Below, in pieces: positions 44,317-52,980 of a DNA stretch of 64,000 nt. Position numbers and translations under genes: made by a program. Position 1 is the first letter of the stretch, and every line of letters begins with the position of its first letter. The notes below the pieces were generated by a model. The model was not told the origin of the DNA, made no database searches, and saw nothing but the letters and a program-made list of their open reading frames with translations. Source of the stretch: Sphingomonas sp. PP-CE-1G-424 (lineage in GTDB: Bacteria; Pseudomonadota; Alphaproteobacteria; Sphingomonadales; Sphingomonadaceae); the NCBI RefSeq assembly GCF_004341085.1, contig NZ_SLXW01000001.1:310001-374000 (forward strand), written 5' to 3'.

Positions 44317-45650
44317 GCGAACAGGCGGTGTTGCTCGTCGACGACGACGACGTGTTGCGCGGTGCGCTCGAGCAATCGTTCGAACTCGCCGGCATCGCAG
44401 TGATCGCCGAGCGCGACCCGACCGTCGCGCTCGCCCGCGTGACCGCCGGGTTCGACGGCGCGGTGGTGTCCGACATCCGCATGCCGAAAATGGACGGCCT
44501 CGAACTCTTCCGCCGGATCGCTGCGATCGACCACGAAATCCCGGTGCTGCTGATGACCGGCCACGGCGACGTCGCGATGGCGGTCGCCGCGCTGAAGAAC
44601 GGCGCGTTCGACTTCATCCCGAAACCCTTCGCCACGGACCACTTGATCGCCGGCGCGCGCCGGGCGCTCGAAATGCGCCGCCTCGTCCTCGACAATCGCC
44701 GCCTCCGCGCTGCGGCGGAGGAAACGATCGGCGCCGAACCGCTGATCGGCGAGACCCCGGTGATGGTCCGCCTGCGCGAAACGATGCGGCAGATCGCGCA
44801 AGCCGATATCGACGTGTTGGTCGAAGGCGAGACCGGCACCGGCAAGGAACTCGTCGCGGTCCTGCTCCACCGCTGGAGCAACCGCCGCTCGCGCCCGTTC
44901 GTCGCGGTCAACTGCGCCGCGCTACCCGAGGCGGTCGCGGAGATCGAGCTGTTCGGCCACGACGGCGACTCCCGCCTGCCCCGCACCGGCCGGATCGAGG
45001 CCTCGAACCGCGGCACGCTGTTCCTCGACGAGATCGAGAGTACGCTCCCTGCGTTCCAGGCAAAACTGCTCCGTGTGCTGGAAGAGCGCGAGGTAATGCC
45101 GGTCGGTGGCGACCTCCCGCGTGCGCTGGACCTGCGCGTGATCGCCGCCGCCAAACCCGGTCTCGAACAGGCGGTCGAGGAAGGCCGGTTCCGCGCCGAC
45201 CTCCTCTTTCGCCTCGATGCAGTACGCCTGCGCATCCCGCCGCTGCGAGAGCGCCGCGACGACATCCCGCTGCTGTTCGGTCACCTGCTTCACCAGGCGG
45301 CAGAGCGGTTCGGTCGCGAGGTCCCGACGATCGACACCGCGACGCTAGCGTATCTCGGTCAGCACGACTGGCCCGGCAACGTCCGCGAACTCGACAACCT
45401 CGCCAAGCGTCTCGTGCTCCGAGCCGAGGCGGAAGAGGCGGTCGACGAGGACAGCGACATCCCCCTTCCCGCCCGCGTAGACAAGTTCGAGGAAGCGACG
45501 ATCCGTGCCGTGCTCCAACAGGTCAGCGGCGACGTGCGGTCTGCGCTGGCGGCGCTCGGCATCCCGCGCAAGACGTTCTACGACAAGCTCAAGCGTCACG
45601 AGATCGATGTCGAGGCGTATCGCCCGGCCAAATCTCTCCCGTCATCCTGA
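44313..45650 (+). CDS. dctD: DctD-type response regulator lacking the GAFTGA loop
   Basis: NtrC-family regulator of 445 residues: receiver (1-125, Asp54 in VVSDIRMPKMDG), AAA+ domain with Walker A EGETGTGKE (171-179) and Walker B GTLFLDEIES (234-243), Arg-finger region FRADLLFRLDAVRLRIPPLRERRDD, and a C-terminal Fis-type helix-turn-helix (ALAALGIPRKTFYDKLKRH). Between ELFGH (212-216) and GRIE (226-229) it has only DGDSRLPRT, where sigma-54 activators carry about 13 residues including GAFTGA. The surrounding frame is intact. It may therefore act with sigma-70 or as a repressor. The stop codon lies inside a family 1 palindrome. Confidence 0.88.
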   Translation: MSEQAVLLVDDDDVLRGALEQSFELAGIAVIAERDPTVALARVTAGFDGAVVSDIRMPKMDGLELFRRIAAIDHEIPVLLMTGHGDVAMAVAALKNGAFDFIPKPFATDHLIAGARRALEMRRLVLDNRRLRAAAEETIGAEPLIGETPVMVRLRETMRQIAQADIDVLVEGETGTGKELVAVLLHRWSNRRSRPFVAVNCAALPEAVAEIELFGHDGDSRLPRTGRIEASNRGTLFLDEIESTLPAFQAKLLRVLEEREVMPVGGDLPRALDLRVIAAAKPGLEQAVEEGRFRADLLFRLDAVRLRIPPLRERRDDIPLLFGHLLHQAAERFGREVPTIDTATLAYLGQHDWPGNVRELDNLAKRLVLRAEAEEAVDEDSDIPLPARVDKFEEATIRAVLQQVSGDVRSALAALGIPRKTFYDKLKRHEIDVEAYRPAKSLPSS

Positions 45651-45721
45651 CGAAAGTCAGGACCCAGAGCCACGACCGCTACCCCCTGTAACCCTGGGTC
45701 CTGACTTCCGTCAGGATGACG
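45639..45721. repeat. Intergenic palindrome, family 1 copy g
   Basis: Overlaps the end of dctD: the last codons and TGA stop are read from the left half CCGTCATCCTGACGAAAGTC. The right half shows CTGACTTCCGTCAG, with one changed pair. Confidence 0.88.
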
Positions 45722-45744
45722 ACGGTATATGTGGCCCCGCCGCG

Positions 45745-46803
45745 CTAAGTCGGAATGACCGGCGGCGGCACACCGCCCTGCCGCGTAGCCACGAACTTCG
45801 CCAGCGGTGGCCCGATCAACAGCACCCCCAGGAACCGCAAAACCTGCAACGCCATCACGAACGGCACATCGACCGGACTCGACGCAGCAATGATCGCGAC
45901 CGAATCCATCCCGCCCGGGCTCGTCGCCAGATACGCGGTAACCGGATCGATCCCCCACCAGCGCGTCAACGCCGCCGCGATCCCGCCGCAGAACGCGATC
46001 AGCAGCGCCACCGACAGCAGGATCCGCGGCATCGCCTTCCCCGCCACCCGCAACGTATCGCGCGTGAACGACAGCCCGATCCGCCACCCGACCACCGCAT
46101 AGCTGATCGCGAGCAGCCACTGCGGCAACACTGGCTGCGCGACGCCGGTGACATTGAGCGCCGCCCCCGCCACCAGCGACCCAAGCAGCGCGCCGGCGGG
46201 AAGCTTCAGCACGACCCCTACCCCAGCGCCGACACCGGCAATCGCGATCGTCCGCAGCACTGCGACCGGATCTACGGACGCGAACCACGTGGTCGCGACA
46301 TGATGCCCGCTCCCGCCACCGACCATCACCGCCGCCAGCACCGACGCGACCACCGCCACGCTCACCACCCGCGTGTATGTCATCACCGCGACCAGCCGCG
46401 AATCCGCGCCGTAGGCCTGCGCCATCAACACCATCGCGCTCGCAGCGCCCGGCGTCGATCCCCACACCGCGACGGTCCCCGGCAACACCTGCCACCGGCT
46501 TAGCAAATACCCGAGCACGCTGCTCGCCGCGAGCGTGACGAAATTGACCATCAGGAACACCGGCCAGTGATCCGCCACCGTCGCGACGATCCCCGTGGTG
46601 ATCGACCCCGCAATCAAAGTCCCGACCGCCGCCTGCGCCCCGCGAAACGCCGACGTCGGCACGCTCAGCGACCACCCCCGCACCGCCAGCACGACCGCGG
46701 CTACCATTGGCCCGAGCAGCAACCCCGCAGGCAGCCCGACGACTTCGAGCAGCGCGGCGATCACCGCCGACAGCGCGATCAAGACGGCCCAGCGCCAGAT
46801 CAC
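45745..46803 (-). CDS. AbrB-family (AmoA-like) membrane protein
   Basis: Integral membrane protein of 352 residues with about ten hydrophobic helices in two repeats. The duplicated motif is seen as GLPAGLLLGPMVAAVVL and KLPAGALLGSLVAGAALN, and VWGSTPGAASAMVLMAQAYGADSRLVAVM and ATSPGGMDSVAIIAASSPVDVPFVMALQVLR are typical of the AbrB/putative ammonia monooxygenase family. E. coli AbrB has been linked to control of aidB, but the molecular role is not settled; transport is likely. Its ATG overlaps the stop of the spermidine-synthase-like gene. Confidence 0.88.
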   Translation of the reverse strand: MIWRWAVLIALSAVIAALLEVVGLPAGLLLGPMVAAVVLAVRGWSLSVPTSAFRGAQAAVGTLIAGSITTGIVATVADHWPVFLMVNFVTLAASSVLGYLLSRWQVLPGTVAVWGSTPGAASAMVLMAQAYGADSRLVAVMTYTRVVSVAVVASVLAAVMVGGGSGHHVATTWFASVDPVAVLRTIAIAGVGAGVGVVLKLPAGALLGSLVAGAALNVTGVAQPVLPQWLLAISYAVVGWRIGLSFTRDTLRVAGKAMPRILLSVALLIAFCGGIAAALTRWWGIDPVTAYLATSPGGMDSVAIIAASSPVDVPFVMALQVLRFLGVLLIGPPLAKFVATRQGGVPPPVIPT

Positions 46804-47462
46804 GGCTTGGTGGCGAACCAGATCGTGTGCCGCGCGCCGCCCTTCCGCGTCGCCCGCGCGATCACTTCGTCGACTGCAAAACCGGCCTCAGCAAGGCGTG
46901 TGGCGAACGGCTTGCTCGGCGCTGACGACCACACGGCGAGCACCCCGCCCGGCCGCAAAGCCGCCCGCGCCAGAGACAACCCACGCGCGCCGTAAAGCCG
47001 ATCGTTACCTGGCCGCGAAATTCCGTCCGGACCGTTATCGACGTCGAGCAGGATCGCATCCCACCCGCCCTCGCCGATCGCCGCGGCGACGTCGCCCTCG
47101 AAAACCCGGGTCCGCGGATCGGTCAGGCTGTCGCCATGCACCGCCGCCATAGGCCCGCGCGCCCATTCGATCACCGCCGGCACGATCTCCGCCACAACCA
47201 CCTCCGCGTCAGGCCCAAGCCGCGCCAAGGCCGCACGGAGGGTAAACCCCATCCCAAGCCCGCCAATCAGCATCCGCACGCCCGGCCGCCCACCGATCCG
47301 GTCGCACGCCTGCTCCGCCAGCGCCTCTTCCGACCCGCTAAGCCGACTGTTCATCAACTCGTTCGCGCCGAGCATGATCGAGAACTCTGCGCCACGTTGC
47401 AGCAAGCGAAGCTCGCCACCACCCGGCACCTGCGCCGTCCCGAGCAGAACCCTCGGGATCAT
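46800..47462 (-). CDS. Spermidine synthase-like protein (SpeE fold)
   Basis: Rossmann-fold transferase of about 220 residues. LIGGLGMGFTLRAAL is the nucleotide-binding loop, VVVAEIVPAVIEWARGPMA follows with the acidic ribose-binding residue, and WDAILLDVDNGPDG is the catalytic-region motif of spermidine synthase-like enzymes. It lacks the full N-terminal domain and N-terminal E-x-x-Y motif region of true SpeE, so the substrate is open. The start is taken at 47462, overlapping the YegD-like gene stop as ATGA; an ATG three codons upstream is possible. Confidence 0.8.
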   Translation of the reverse strand: MIPRVLLGTAQVPGGGELRLLQRGAEFSIMLGANELMNSRLSGSEEALAEQACDRIGGRPGVRMLIGGLGMGFTLRAALARLGPDAEVVVAEIVPAVIEWARGPMAAVHGDSLTDPRTRVFEGDVAAAIGEGGWDAILLDVDNGPDGISRPGNDRLYGARGLSLARAALRPGGVLAVWSSAPSKPFATRLAEAGFAVDEVIARATRKGGARHTIWFATKP

Positions 47463-48757
47463 GCCGACCAAGCCGCAATGTCGTCCTGCTCGCCGATCAG
47501 CGCGAGCCCGTGCGCGATCGAAGTCAGTTCGCCACCGCTCATGATCGCCGCCTCGCCGAACCGCTCGACGAATATCCGGCGGATGCGCGGGATCAGCGAC
47601 GACCCGCCAGTCAGGAACACCCGGTCGATCTCGCCGCCACCGACGTTGGCGACCTCCAAGGCCCGGTCGACCGCCGCCTCGATCCGCACCACGTCGTCGG
47701 CGATCCAGCCTTCGAACTGCGCCCGCGTCACATCCGCCTCGATCTCCAGCCCCGCGCCCGCGAAGTGGAAATGCGCGTCCTCACCACTCGACAGCGCGCG
47801 CTTGAGCGACCCAACCGCGTCGTACAGCGGATAGCCAAGTTCGTTCTCGATCACCGCGATCATCCGCCCGATCGCGTCGGGATCCACGGCCGTCTTCTGC
47901 AACCGCTCCAGCTCGGTCATCGTCTTGCGATTGCGCATCAACGCCAGCCGCGACCAGTCCGCAAAATCGGCGAAATACGCGCGCGGAATCTCCAGCTCCT
48001 TGCCGAACGACTTGTACGCGCCGCCCTTGCCGAGCATCGGCAGCACGAGCCGGTCGAGGATCCGGTAATCGAACCGATCCCCCGCGATCCCGACACCCGC
48101 ATGCCCGAGCGGCGTACACCGCCGCGCCGCCCCCGGCTCGGCAACGCGCACCACGGAAAAGTCGCTCGTACCGCCACCGAAATCCGCCACAAGGATCGTC
48201 GCCGGCTCGGTCAACCGCGTCGCATAGCTGTACGCCGCACCGAGCGGCTCATAGACGTAATGGATCTCCGCGCCGAAGCCCTTGAACATCGCATCATACC
48301 GAGTCCGCGCCAGCGCTTCGTCGGGCCGCGCGCCGGCATATTCGACCGGCCGCCCCACCACGATCCGGTGCGGCCGCGTGTCGAGCTTGCCGCCTGCGTG
48401 CGAAATCAGCTTTTCGAGGAACAGCTGGCCCATCTCCTCGAAGCGATAGCGCTTGTCGAAGACCGACGCCTGCTCGAACGTCTTCATCGCCGCGACCGAC
48501 TTGAACGACTGGATGAACCGGCTGTCGAGCGGATACTCCATATATTCGGCGATCGCCCACGGCCCCGCATCCGACGCGAGCCCCTTGCCGCTGTCGTCCT
48601 GCCAGAAGCACAGCGCCGAGCGAAACACCGGGCTCGTCTCGGCAGGGGCGGCGAACGTCACCAGCTCCGGCGAACCGCCTTTGGTCCCCAGCGCCACGAC
48701 GCTGTTGGTCGTGCCGAAATCCAGCCCCAAAGCGGGGCCGCCAGCGTCCATCTGCAT
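47459..48757 (-). CDS. Hsp70-family protein, YegD type
   Basis: Actin-like ATPase domain protein of 432 residues without the DnaK substrate-binding domain. Phosphate loops LGLDFGTTNSVVALG and VADFGGGTSDFSVVRV and the adenosine motif VFLTGGSSLIPRIRRIFVERF are conserved. Such YegD proteins are chaperone-like ATPases of unknown client. The ATG at 48757 has GAAGGA upstream; a longer frame upstream lacks family sequence. It overlaps the spermidine-synthase-like gene, which in turn overlaps the AbrB-family gene. Confidence 0.88.
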   Translation of the reverse strand: MQMDAGGPALGLDFGTTNSVVALGTKGGSPELVTFAAPAETSPVFRSALCFWQDDSGKGLASDAGPWAIAEYMEYPLDSRFIQSFKSVAAMKTFEQASVFDKRYRFEEMGQLFLEKLISHAGGKLDTRPHRIVVGRPVEYAGARPDEALARTRYDAMFKGFGAEIHYVYEPLGAAYSYATRLTEPATILVADFGGGTSDFSVVRVAEPGAARRCTPLGHAGVGIAGDRFDYRILDRLVLPMLGKGGAYKSFGKELEIPRAYFADFADWSRLALMRNRKTMTELERLQKTAVDPDAIGRMIAVIENELGYPLYDAVGSLKRALSSGEDAHFHFAGAGLEIEADVTRAQFEGWIADDVVRIEAAVDRALEVANVGGGEIDRVFLTGGSSLIPRIRRIFVERFGEAAIMSGGELTSIAHGLALIGEQDDIAAWSA

Positions 48758-48852
48758 GCGTCGTCCTTCAATGAACGCGCGCCTATGCCGATGCGGAGAG
48801 CGGGATGGCAACCGGTAAAGTCGTTTTTGGATACCAGACGGGACCAATTTAT

Positions 48853-48949
48853 CCCGTCATTCCCGCGGAGGCGGGAACCCATATTGGCTGGCCAACGTGC
48901 TATCCACCGACGCTCGAGGATAGCGATCCTCGCCTGCGCGGGGTGACGG
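48853..48949. repeat. Diverged family 2 palindrome
   Basis: CCCGTCATTCCCGCGGAGG...CGGGAACCCA in the left half faces an imperfect right half ending CGCGGGGTGACGG. The central 45 bp is less symmetric than in the copies at 16048 and 56024. Confidence 0.65.
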
Positions 48950-48979
48950 ATATTGGCGGAACCGGGGTGGCAAGCCTCG

Positions 48980-51900
48980 CTACCGCCCGATCATCGCACG
49001 GATCCGGTTGGCCAGCACGTCCAGCGCAAACGGCTTGGTGATCATGTCCATCCCCTCGCCGAGGAAATCGCCGCGCACCGCCGCCTTCTCCGCATAGCCC
49101 GTCACGAACAGCACCTTGAGTCCCGGCCGATGCACGCGCGCGATCTCGGCGACCTGCCGGCCGTTGATCCCCGGCAGGCCGACATCGCTGACGAGCAGAT
49201 CGATCCGCTGCTCGCTTTCCAGGAACGGCACCGCCGCCCGCCCGTCCGCGGCCTCGAGCACGCCGTACCCCAGTCCCTGCAACACATCGACGATCAGCAT
49301 CCGCACCGCCGGATCGTCCTCGACCAGCAGCACCTGCTCGCCGTCGGCACGCGGCAGCTCGGCATCGGCGATCTCGACCGGCGCCTCCACCGTGCCGCGG
49401 AACCGCGGCAGGTACAGCTTGACGGTCGTGCCCTGCCCTTCCTCCGAATAGATCCGCACATGGCCGCCGGATTGCCGCGCGAAACCGTAGATCATCGACA
49501 GGCCGAGCCCGGTGCCCTGCCCGATCGGCTTGGTCGTGAAGAACGGATCGAACGCCTTGGCAATCACCGATGCGCTCATGCCCGTGCCGGTGTCCGACAC
49601 GCCGATCACGACGAAATCGCCCGGCTCGAGGTCTTCGATCGTCTCGGTATAATGTGCGTCGAGATGCGCGTTCTCGGTCTCGATCGTCAGCAGGCCACCC
49701 TCGGGCATCGCGTCGCGCGCGTTGATAGCCAGGTTGAGCAGCGCGCTTTCGAGCTGGTTCGCGTCGGTATGCGCCGGCCAGATCCCCGGCGTGCGCCGCA
49801 CCTCCAGCCCAGCATTCTCGCCGAGCGTCCGCCGCAGCAGATCCTCCATCCCGTCGACCAGATCGCCAACATCGACTGCCTTCACATCGAGCGACTGGCG
49901 CCGCGAGAACGCCAGCAGGCGCTGCGTCAGGCCGGCGGCACGGTTCGCCGACACCGTCGCCGCCTCGATATACCGATCGACGCGCTCATGTCGGACCTCG
50001 GGAAGATTGCGGCGGACCATGTCGAGCCCGCCGATGATCCCCGTCAGCATGTTGTTGAAGTCGTGCGCGATCCCGCCGGTGAGCTGGCCGACCGCCTCCA
50101 TCTTCTGCGCCTGGCGGAGCGCATCCTCGACGCGCGCGAGCCGGGCTTCGTTCTCCTTCTCCTCGGTGATGTCGCGGCCGACCGCGTTGATCATCCCGTC
50201 GCCCGGCTGCGCGGCCCAGCTGATCCAGCGGTAACTCCCGTCCTTGCAGCGATAGCGATTGTCGATCCGCGTGATGATCTGACCGCGCGCGATCCCCGCC
50301 GCGCCCTCGCTGGTATGATCCACGTCGTCGGGATGGAGCAGCGCGAACAGCGGCCGACCGATGATCTCCTCCATGTCCCAGCCGAGCATCTCGGTCCAGG
50401 CCGGGTTTACCGCGACGATCGTACCGTCATATTCCGCGCGCAGCATGATATCGGTCGACAGGTCCCACAGCCGGTCGCGGTCCGCCTTCGATGCCACGAC
50501 CGCCTCTTCGAGCCCCTCGTTGACCGCGCGCAGCTGTCGCTCGACGGCCTTGCGCGCGGACTGGTCGAGCAGCGCGCCGATCATTCGCAGCGGCTGGCCG
50601 GCTTCATCGCGGATCAGATAGCCGCGGTCGAGCACATCGGCATAGTGGCCGTCGGCGCGCAAAAACCGGTATTCCTCGGTCCATTCGGTGCCGCCGCCGT
50701 CGATCACCGCATGGATGCTGCGATCGATCCGCCCCCGATCCTCGGGATGGATGTGGTCGATCCACCAGTCGCCGGTCGGGTCGACGCTCGCAAGATCATG
50801 GCCATAGGCCGTCGTCAGCGCCTCGTTCCACAACACGTAATTGCGGCGCAGATCCCAGTCCCAGATCGCGTCGTTGGTCGCGCGGGCGGCGAGGCGCAGC
50901 CGTTCGCTCGTCTCGCGAAGCGCCGCCTGCGCCTGCCGATCGCGCGAGACGTCCTGCACGGTACCGATCAACCGGATCGGCGTGTCGTCGTCGAAGAACG
51001 CGGCACCGTGCGCCGACACATGACGCTCCACGCCGTCCTCCTGCCCGATCGTGCGGTATTCGGCCTCGAACGTGCGCGTGCCCTGCGGATCGAGCGACGC
51101 TAGGACCGCGGCATTGGCGGCGACCCGGTCGTCGGGATGGAGATTGGCGAGAAAGGACGACGCATAATCGACCGGCTTGCCCGGCGAGATCCCGAACAGC
51201 GCGCGGCAGCGGTCGTCCCAGGTCAGCGTGCCCTCGATCGGCCGATAGTCGAACCGGCCAAGCTGCGCGACCCGCGTCGCCAGCTCGAGTTCGTTCTGGC
51301 TTTCGGCGAGCGCGATATCCTTGCGACGACGCTCGCTGATATCATTGAACAGCACCGCGACCCGGTTGGTCCCCGACTCATCGACCCGGTAGGCGTGGAC
51401 ATCGTACCAGCGTCCGTCGAACGCTTCGACATGATCCTCGAACCTGGCGGGTTCGCCGGTGGTCGCGACCCGCGCGTAGATCGCGTACCATCGTTCCTCG
51501 AGATCGGGCACGAGATCGCGCATCCACTTGCCGACGACGTCGCTGAGCCCGGTCTCGCGCTCGAACGCCGCGTTGGTCTCGATGAACCGATAGTCGACCG
51601 CGCGCGCGCCCTCGAAAGCGAGTTCGATCAGGCAGAACCCGGCGTCGAGCGAATTGAACAGCGACCGGAAGCGTTCTTCGCTCGCCTTCAGCGCAACATC
51701 GGCACGACTCCGCTCGACCGCGTCCGAAGTCCGCAGCGCGACGTCCTCGACCAGCGCGATATCGGCGGGCGTCCAGATCCGCGGGGCGGGTTCATGTACG
51801 TACAGGATCGCAGTCAGTTCGTCGTGCCGCACGAGCGGAAACACGATCAGCGCGCACGCCCCGATGCTCGTCCACGCCGCGCCGTAATCGGGATCGCTCG

Positions 51901-52234
51901 ATCGCGGATCGGTATGGCAATCGTCGACGATCACCGTCTTGCCCGCACGCAGATCGTCGAGCAGCCCCGTACCGAACGCACTGAGCAGACGCGTTTCGCC
52001 CGCCAGGCTGTGCAGCGCACCACTCGTCCAGTCGCCCGCGATATGCATCGCCGTGCCGTCGGGCACCACTTCGCCATAGCCGCACCGGGCCACGCCGAGA
52101 TGCGACCCGAGCGTCGCCGCGGCGGCCGCCATGATCAGGTCGGGGCCGTCAAGCCCGCGCAGCAGATCGACCAGGGCCAGCTGAAACGCCTGCCGTGCCA
52201 GCAATTCGTCACGGTCGAGAAGATGCGATTGCAT
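48980..52234 (-). CDS. Multi-PAS hybrid sensor histidine kinase with receiver domain
   Basis: Cytoplasmic hybrid kinase of 1084 residues with no transmembrane segment. Order: GAF domain (about 15-175), four PAS domains (about 187-310, 320-445, 450-575, 590-710), HisKA with His in GQLTGGIAHDFNNML, HATPase (NLAINARDAMPEGG, GTGMSASVIAKAFDPFFTTKP, GTGLGLSMIYGF), and a C-terminal receiver with Asp in LLVSDVGLPGING. It resembles blue-light/redox-type kinases in its core, though no LOV cysteine motif was noticed. No dedicated output regulator lies beside it. The ATG at 52234 is preferred over a TTG six codons upstream. Confidence 0.9.
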   Translation of the reverse strand: MQSHLLDRDELLARQAFQLALVDLLRGLDGPDLIMAAAAATLGSHLGVARCGYGEVVPDGTAMHIAGDWTSGALHSLAGETRLLSAFGTGLLDDLRAGKTVIVDDCHTDPRSSDPDYGAAWTSIGACALIVFPLVRHDELTAILYVHEPAPRIWTPADIALVEDVALRTSDAVERSRADVALKASEERFRSLFNSLDAGFCLIELAFEGARAVDYRFIETNAAFERETGLSDVVGKWMRDLVPDLEERWYAIYARVATTGEPARFEDHVEAFDGRWYDVHAYRVDESGTNRVAVLFNDISERRRKDIALAESQNELELATRVAQLGRFDYRPIEGTLTWDDRCRALFGISPGKPVDYASSFLANLHPDDRVAANAAVLASLDPQGTRTFEAEYRTIGQEDGVERHVSAHGAAFFDDDTPIRLIGTVQDVSRDRQAQAALRETSERLRLAARATNDAIWDWDLRRNYVLWNEALTTAYGHDLASVDPTGDWWIDHIHPEDRGRIDRSIHAVIDGGGTEWTEEYRFLRADGHYADVLDRGYLIRDEAGQPLRMIGALLDQSARKAVERQLRAVNEGLEEAVVASKADRDRLWDLSTDIMLRAEYDGTIVAVNPAWTEMLGWDMEEIIGRPLFALLHPDDVDHTSEGAAGIARGQIITRIDNRYRCKDGSYRWISWAAQPGDGMINAVGRDITEEKENEARLARVEDALRQAQKMEAVGQLTGGIAHDFNNMLTGIIGGLDMVRRNLPEVRHERVDRYIEAATVSANRAAGLTQRLLAFSRRQSLDVKAVDVGDLVDGMEDLLRRTLGENAGLEVRRTPGIWPAHTDANQLESALLNLAINARDAMPEGGLLTIETENAHLDAHYTETIEDLEPGDFVVIGVSDTGTGMSASVIAKAFDPFFTTKPIGQGTGLGLSMIYGFARQSGGHVRIYSEEGQGTTVKLYLPRFRGTVEAPVEIADAELPRADGEQVLLVEDDPAVRMLIVDVLQGLGYGVLEAADGRAAVPFLESEQRIDLLVSDVGLPGINGRQVAEIARVHRPGLKVLFVTGYAEKAAVRGDFLGEGMDMITKPFALDVLANRIRAMIGR

Positions 52235-52288
52235 GCTGGGATACCTGCCCAAACCGCTCCGATAAGTCGAGCGATAGAAGCGGTATGG

Positions 52289-52759
52289 CTAGCGCCGCTT
52301 CAGCCGCACGAGCGCGGCATCGAGCGCGGATAGGAACGCGGAACGGTCGGCCTTGGAGAACGGCGCGGGGCCGCCGATGATGTCGCCACCCGCGCGAAGG
52401 TCGGCCATGATCGCGCGGGTCGCGATCGCGCCGCCGATCGAGCTGGTGGTGAAGGGCTTGCCGGTGTTGGCGAGCACGGTCGCGCCGGCCTTCACGCAGC
52501 GGTCGGCGAGCAGGATGTCGGCGGTGATCACGACCGACGTCGCATCGGCCTGTTCGGCGATCCAGTCGTCGGCCGCGTCGAACCCGTCGCTGACGACGAC
52601 GCGGGAAATCAGCGGATGGACGGGAATGCGAAAATGGCTGTTCGCGACGATCGTCACGGGGACTTCGTGGCGCCACGCCACCTTGTAGATTTCGTCTTTG
52701 ACGGGACATGCGTCGGCATCGACGAGGATGCGGATCGTGCTGGAAGATACGTTCGTCAT
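52289..52759 (-). CDS. YaiI/YqxD-family protein (DUF188)
   Basis: Cytoplasmic protein of about 156 residues. The N-terminal [19 protein letters not shown] motif, then [20 protein letters not shown] and [19 protein letters not shown] are characteristic of the YaiI/YqxD family, which has a PIN-like/Rossmann-like fold and no firmly assigned activity. The ATG at 52759 begins MTNVSSS; an ATG three codons upstream is possible. Confidence 0.9.
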   Translation of the reverse strand: MTNVSSSTIRILVDADACPVKDEIYKVAWRHEVPVTIVANSHFRIPVHPLISRVVVSDGFDAADDWIAEQADATSVVITADILLADRCVKAGATVLANTGKPFTTSSIGGAIATRAIMADLRAGGDIIGGPAPFSKADRSAFLSALDAALVRLKRR

Positions 52760-52789
52760 CGTACACATCCCAAACCGCCCCGCTCATTC

Positions 52790-52873
52790 CCGTCATCCTG
52801 ACGAAAGTCAGGATCCAGGATCAAGCAGGGCGGCGTTCGTTACTCTGGATCCTGACTTTCGTCAGGATGACGG
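52790..52873. repeat. Intergenic palindrome, family 1 copy h
   Basis: Complete copy of the family with standard hairpins on both sides, separated by 25 bp from a different palindrome (52899-52968). Confidence 0.9.
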
Positions 52874-52898
52874 AGTTCTGGAGGCAGTCAGTCCCCCC

Positions 52899-52968
52899 CG
52901 TTCGCCCTGAGCGAAGTCGAAGGGTGTGCCCCAAACGGGGATGCTTCGACTTCGCTCAGCACGAACGG
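52899..52968. repeat. Intergenic palindrome, family 8 (CTTCGACTTCGCTCAG)
   Basis: CCGTTCGCCCTGAGCGAAGTCGAAG faces its complement CTTCGACTTCGCTCAGCACGAACGG with one small internal mismatch region; 20 bp of GC-rich spacer lies between. The element ends 13 bp before the DeaD gene stop and could act as terminator. Confidence 0.85.
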
Positions 52969-52980
52969 AAGGTAGGTCCC

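Noticed and set aside
44940..45000. Frameshift as the reason for the missing GAFTGA in DctD
   Set aside because: The reading frame continues through ELFGH and GRIE on both sides in the same phase with conserved spacing apart from a deletion of about four codons, and no alternative frame encodes GAFTGA.
48953..51103. Plus-strand open frame opposite the hybrid kinase
   Set aside because: The minus-strand frame has continuous GAF/PAS/kinase/receiver motifs; the plus frame has none.
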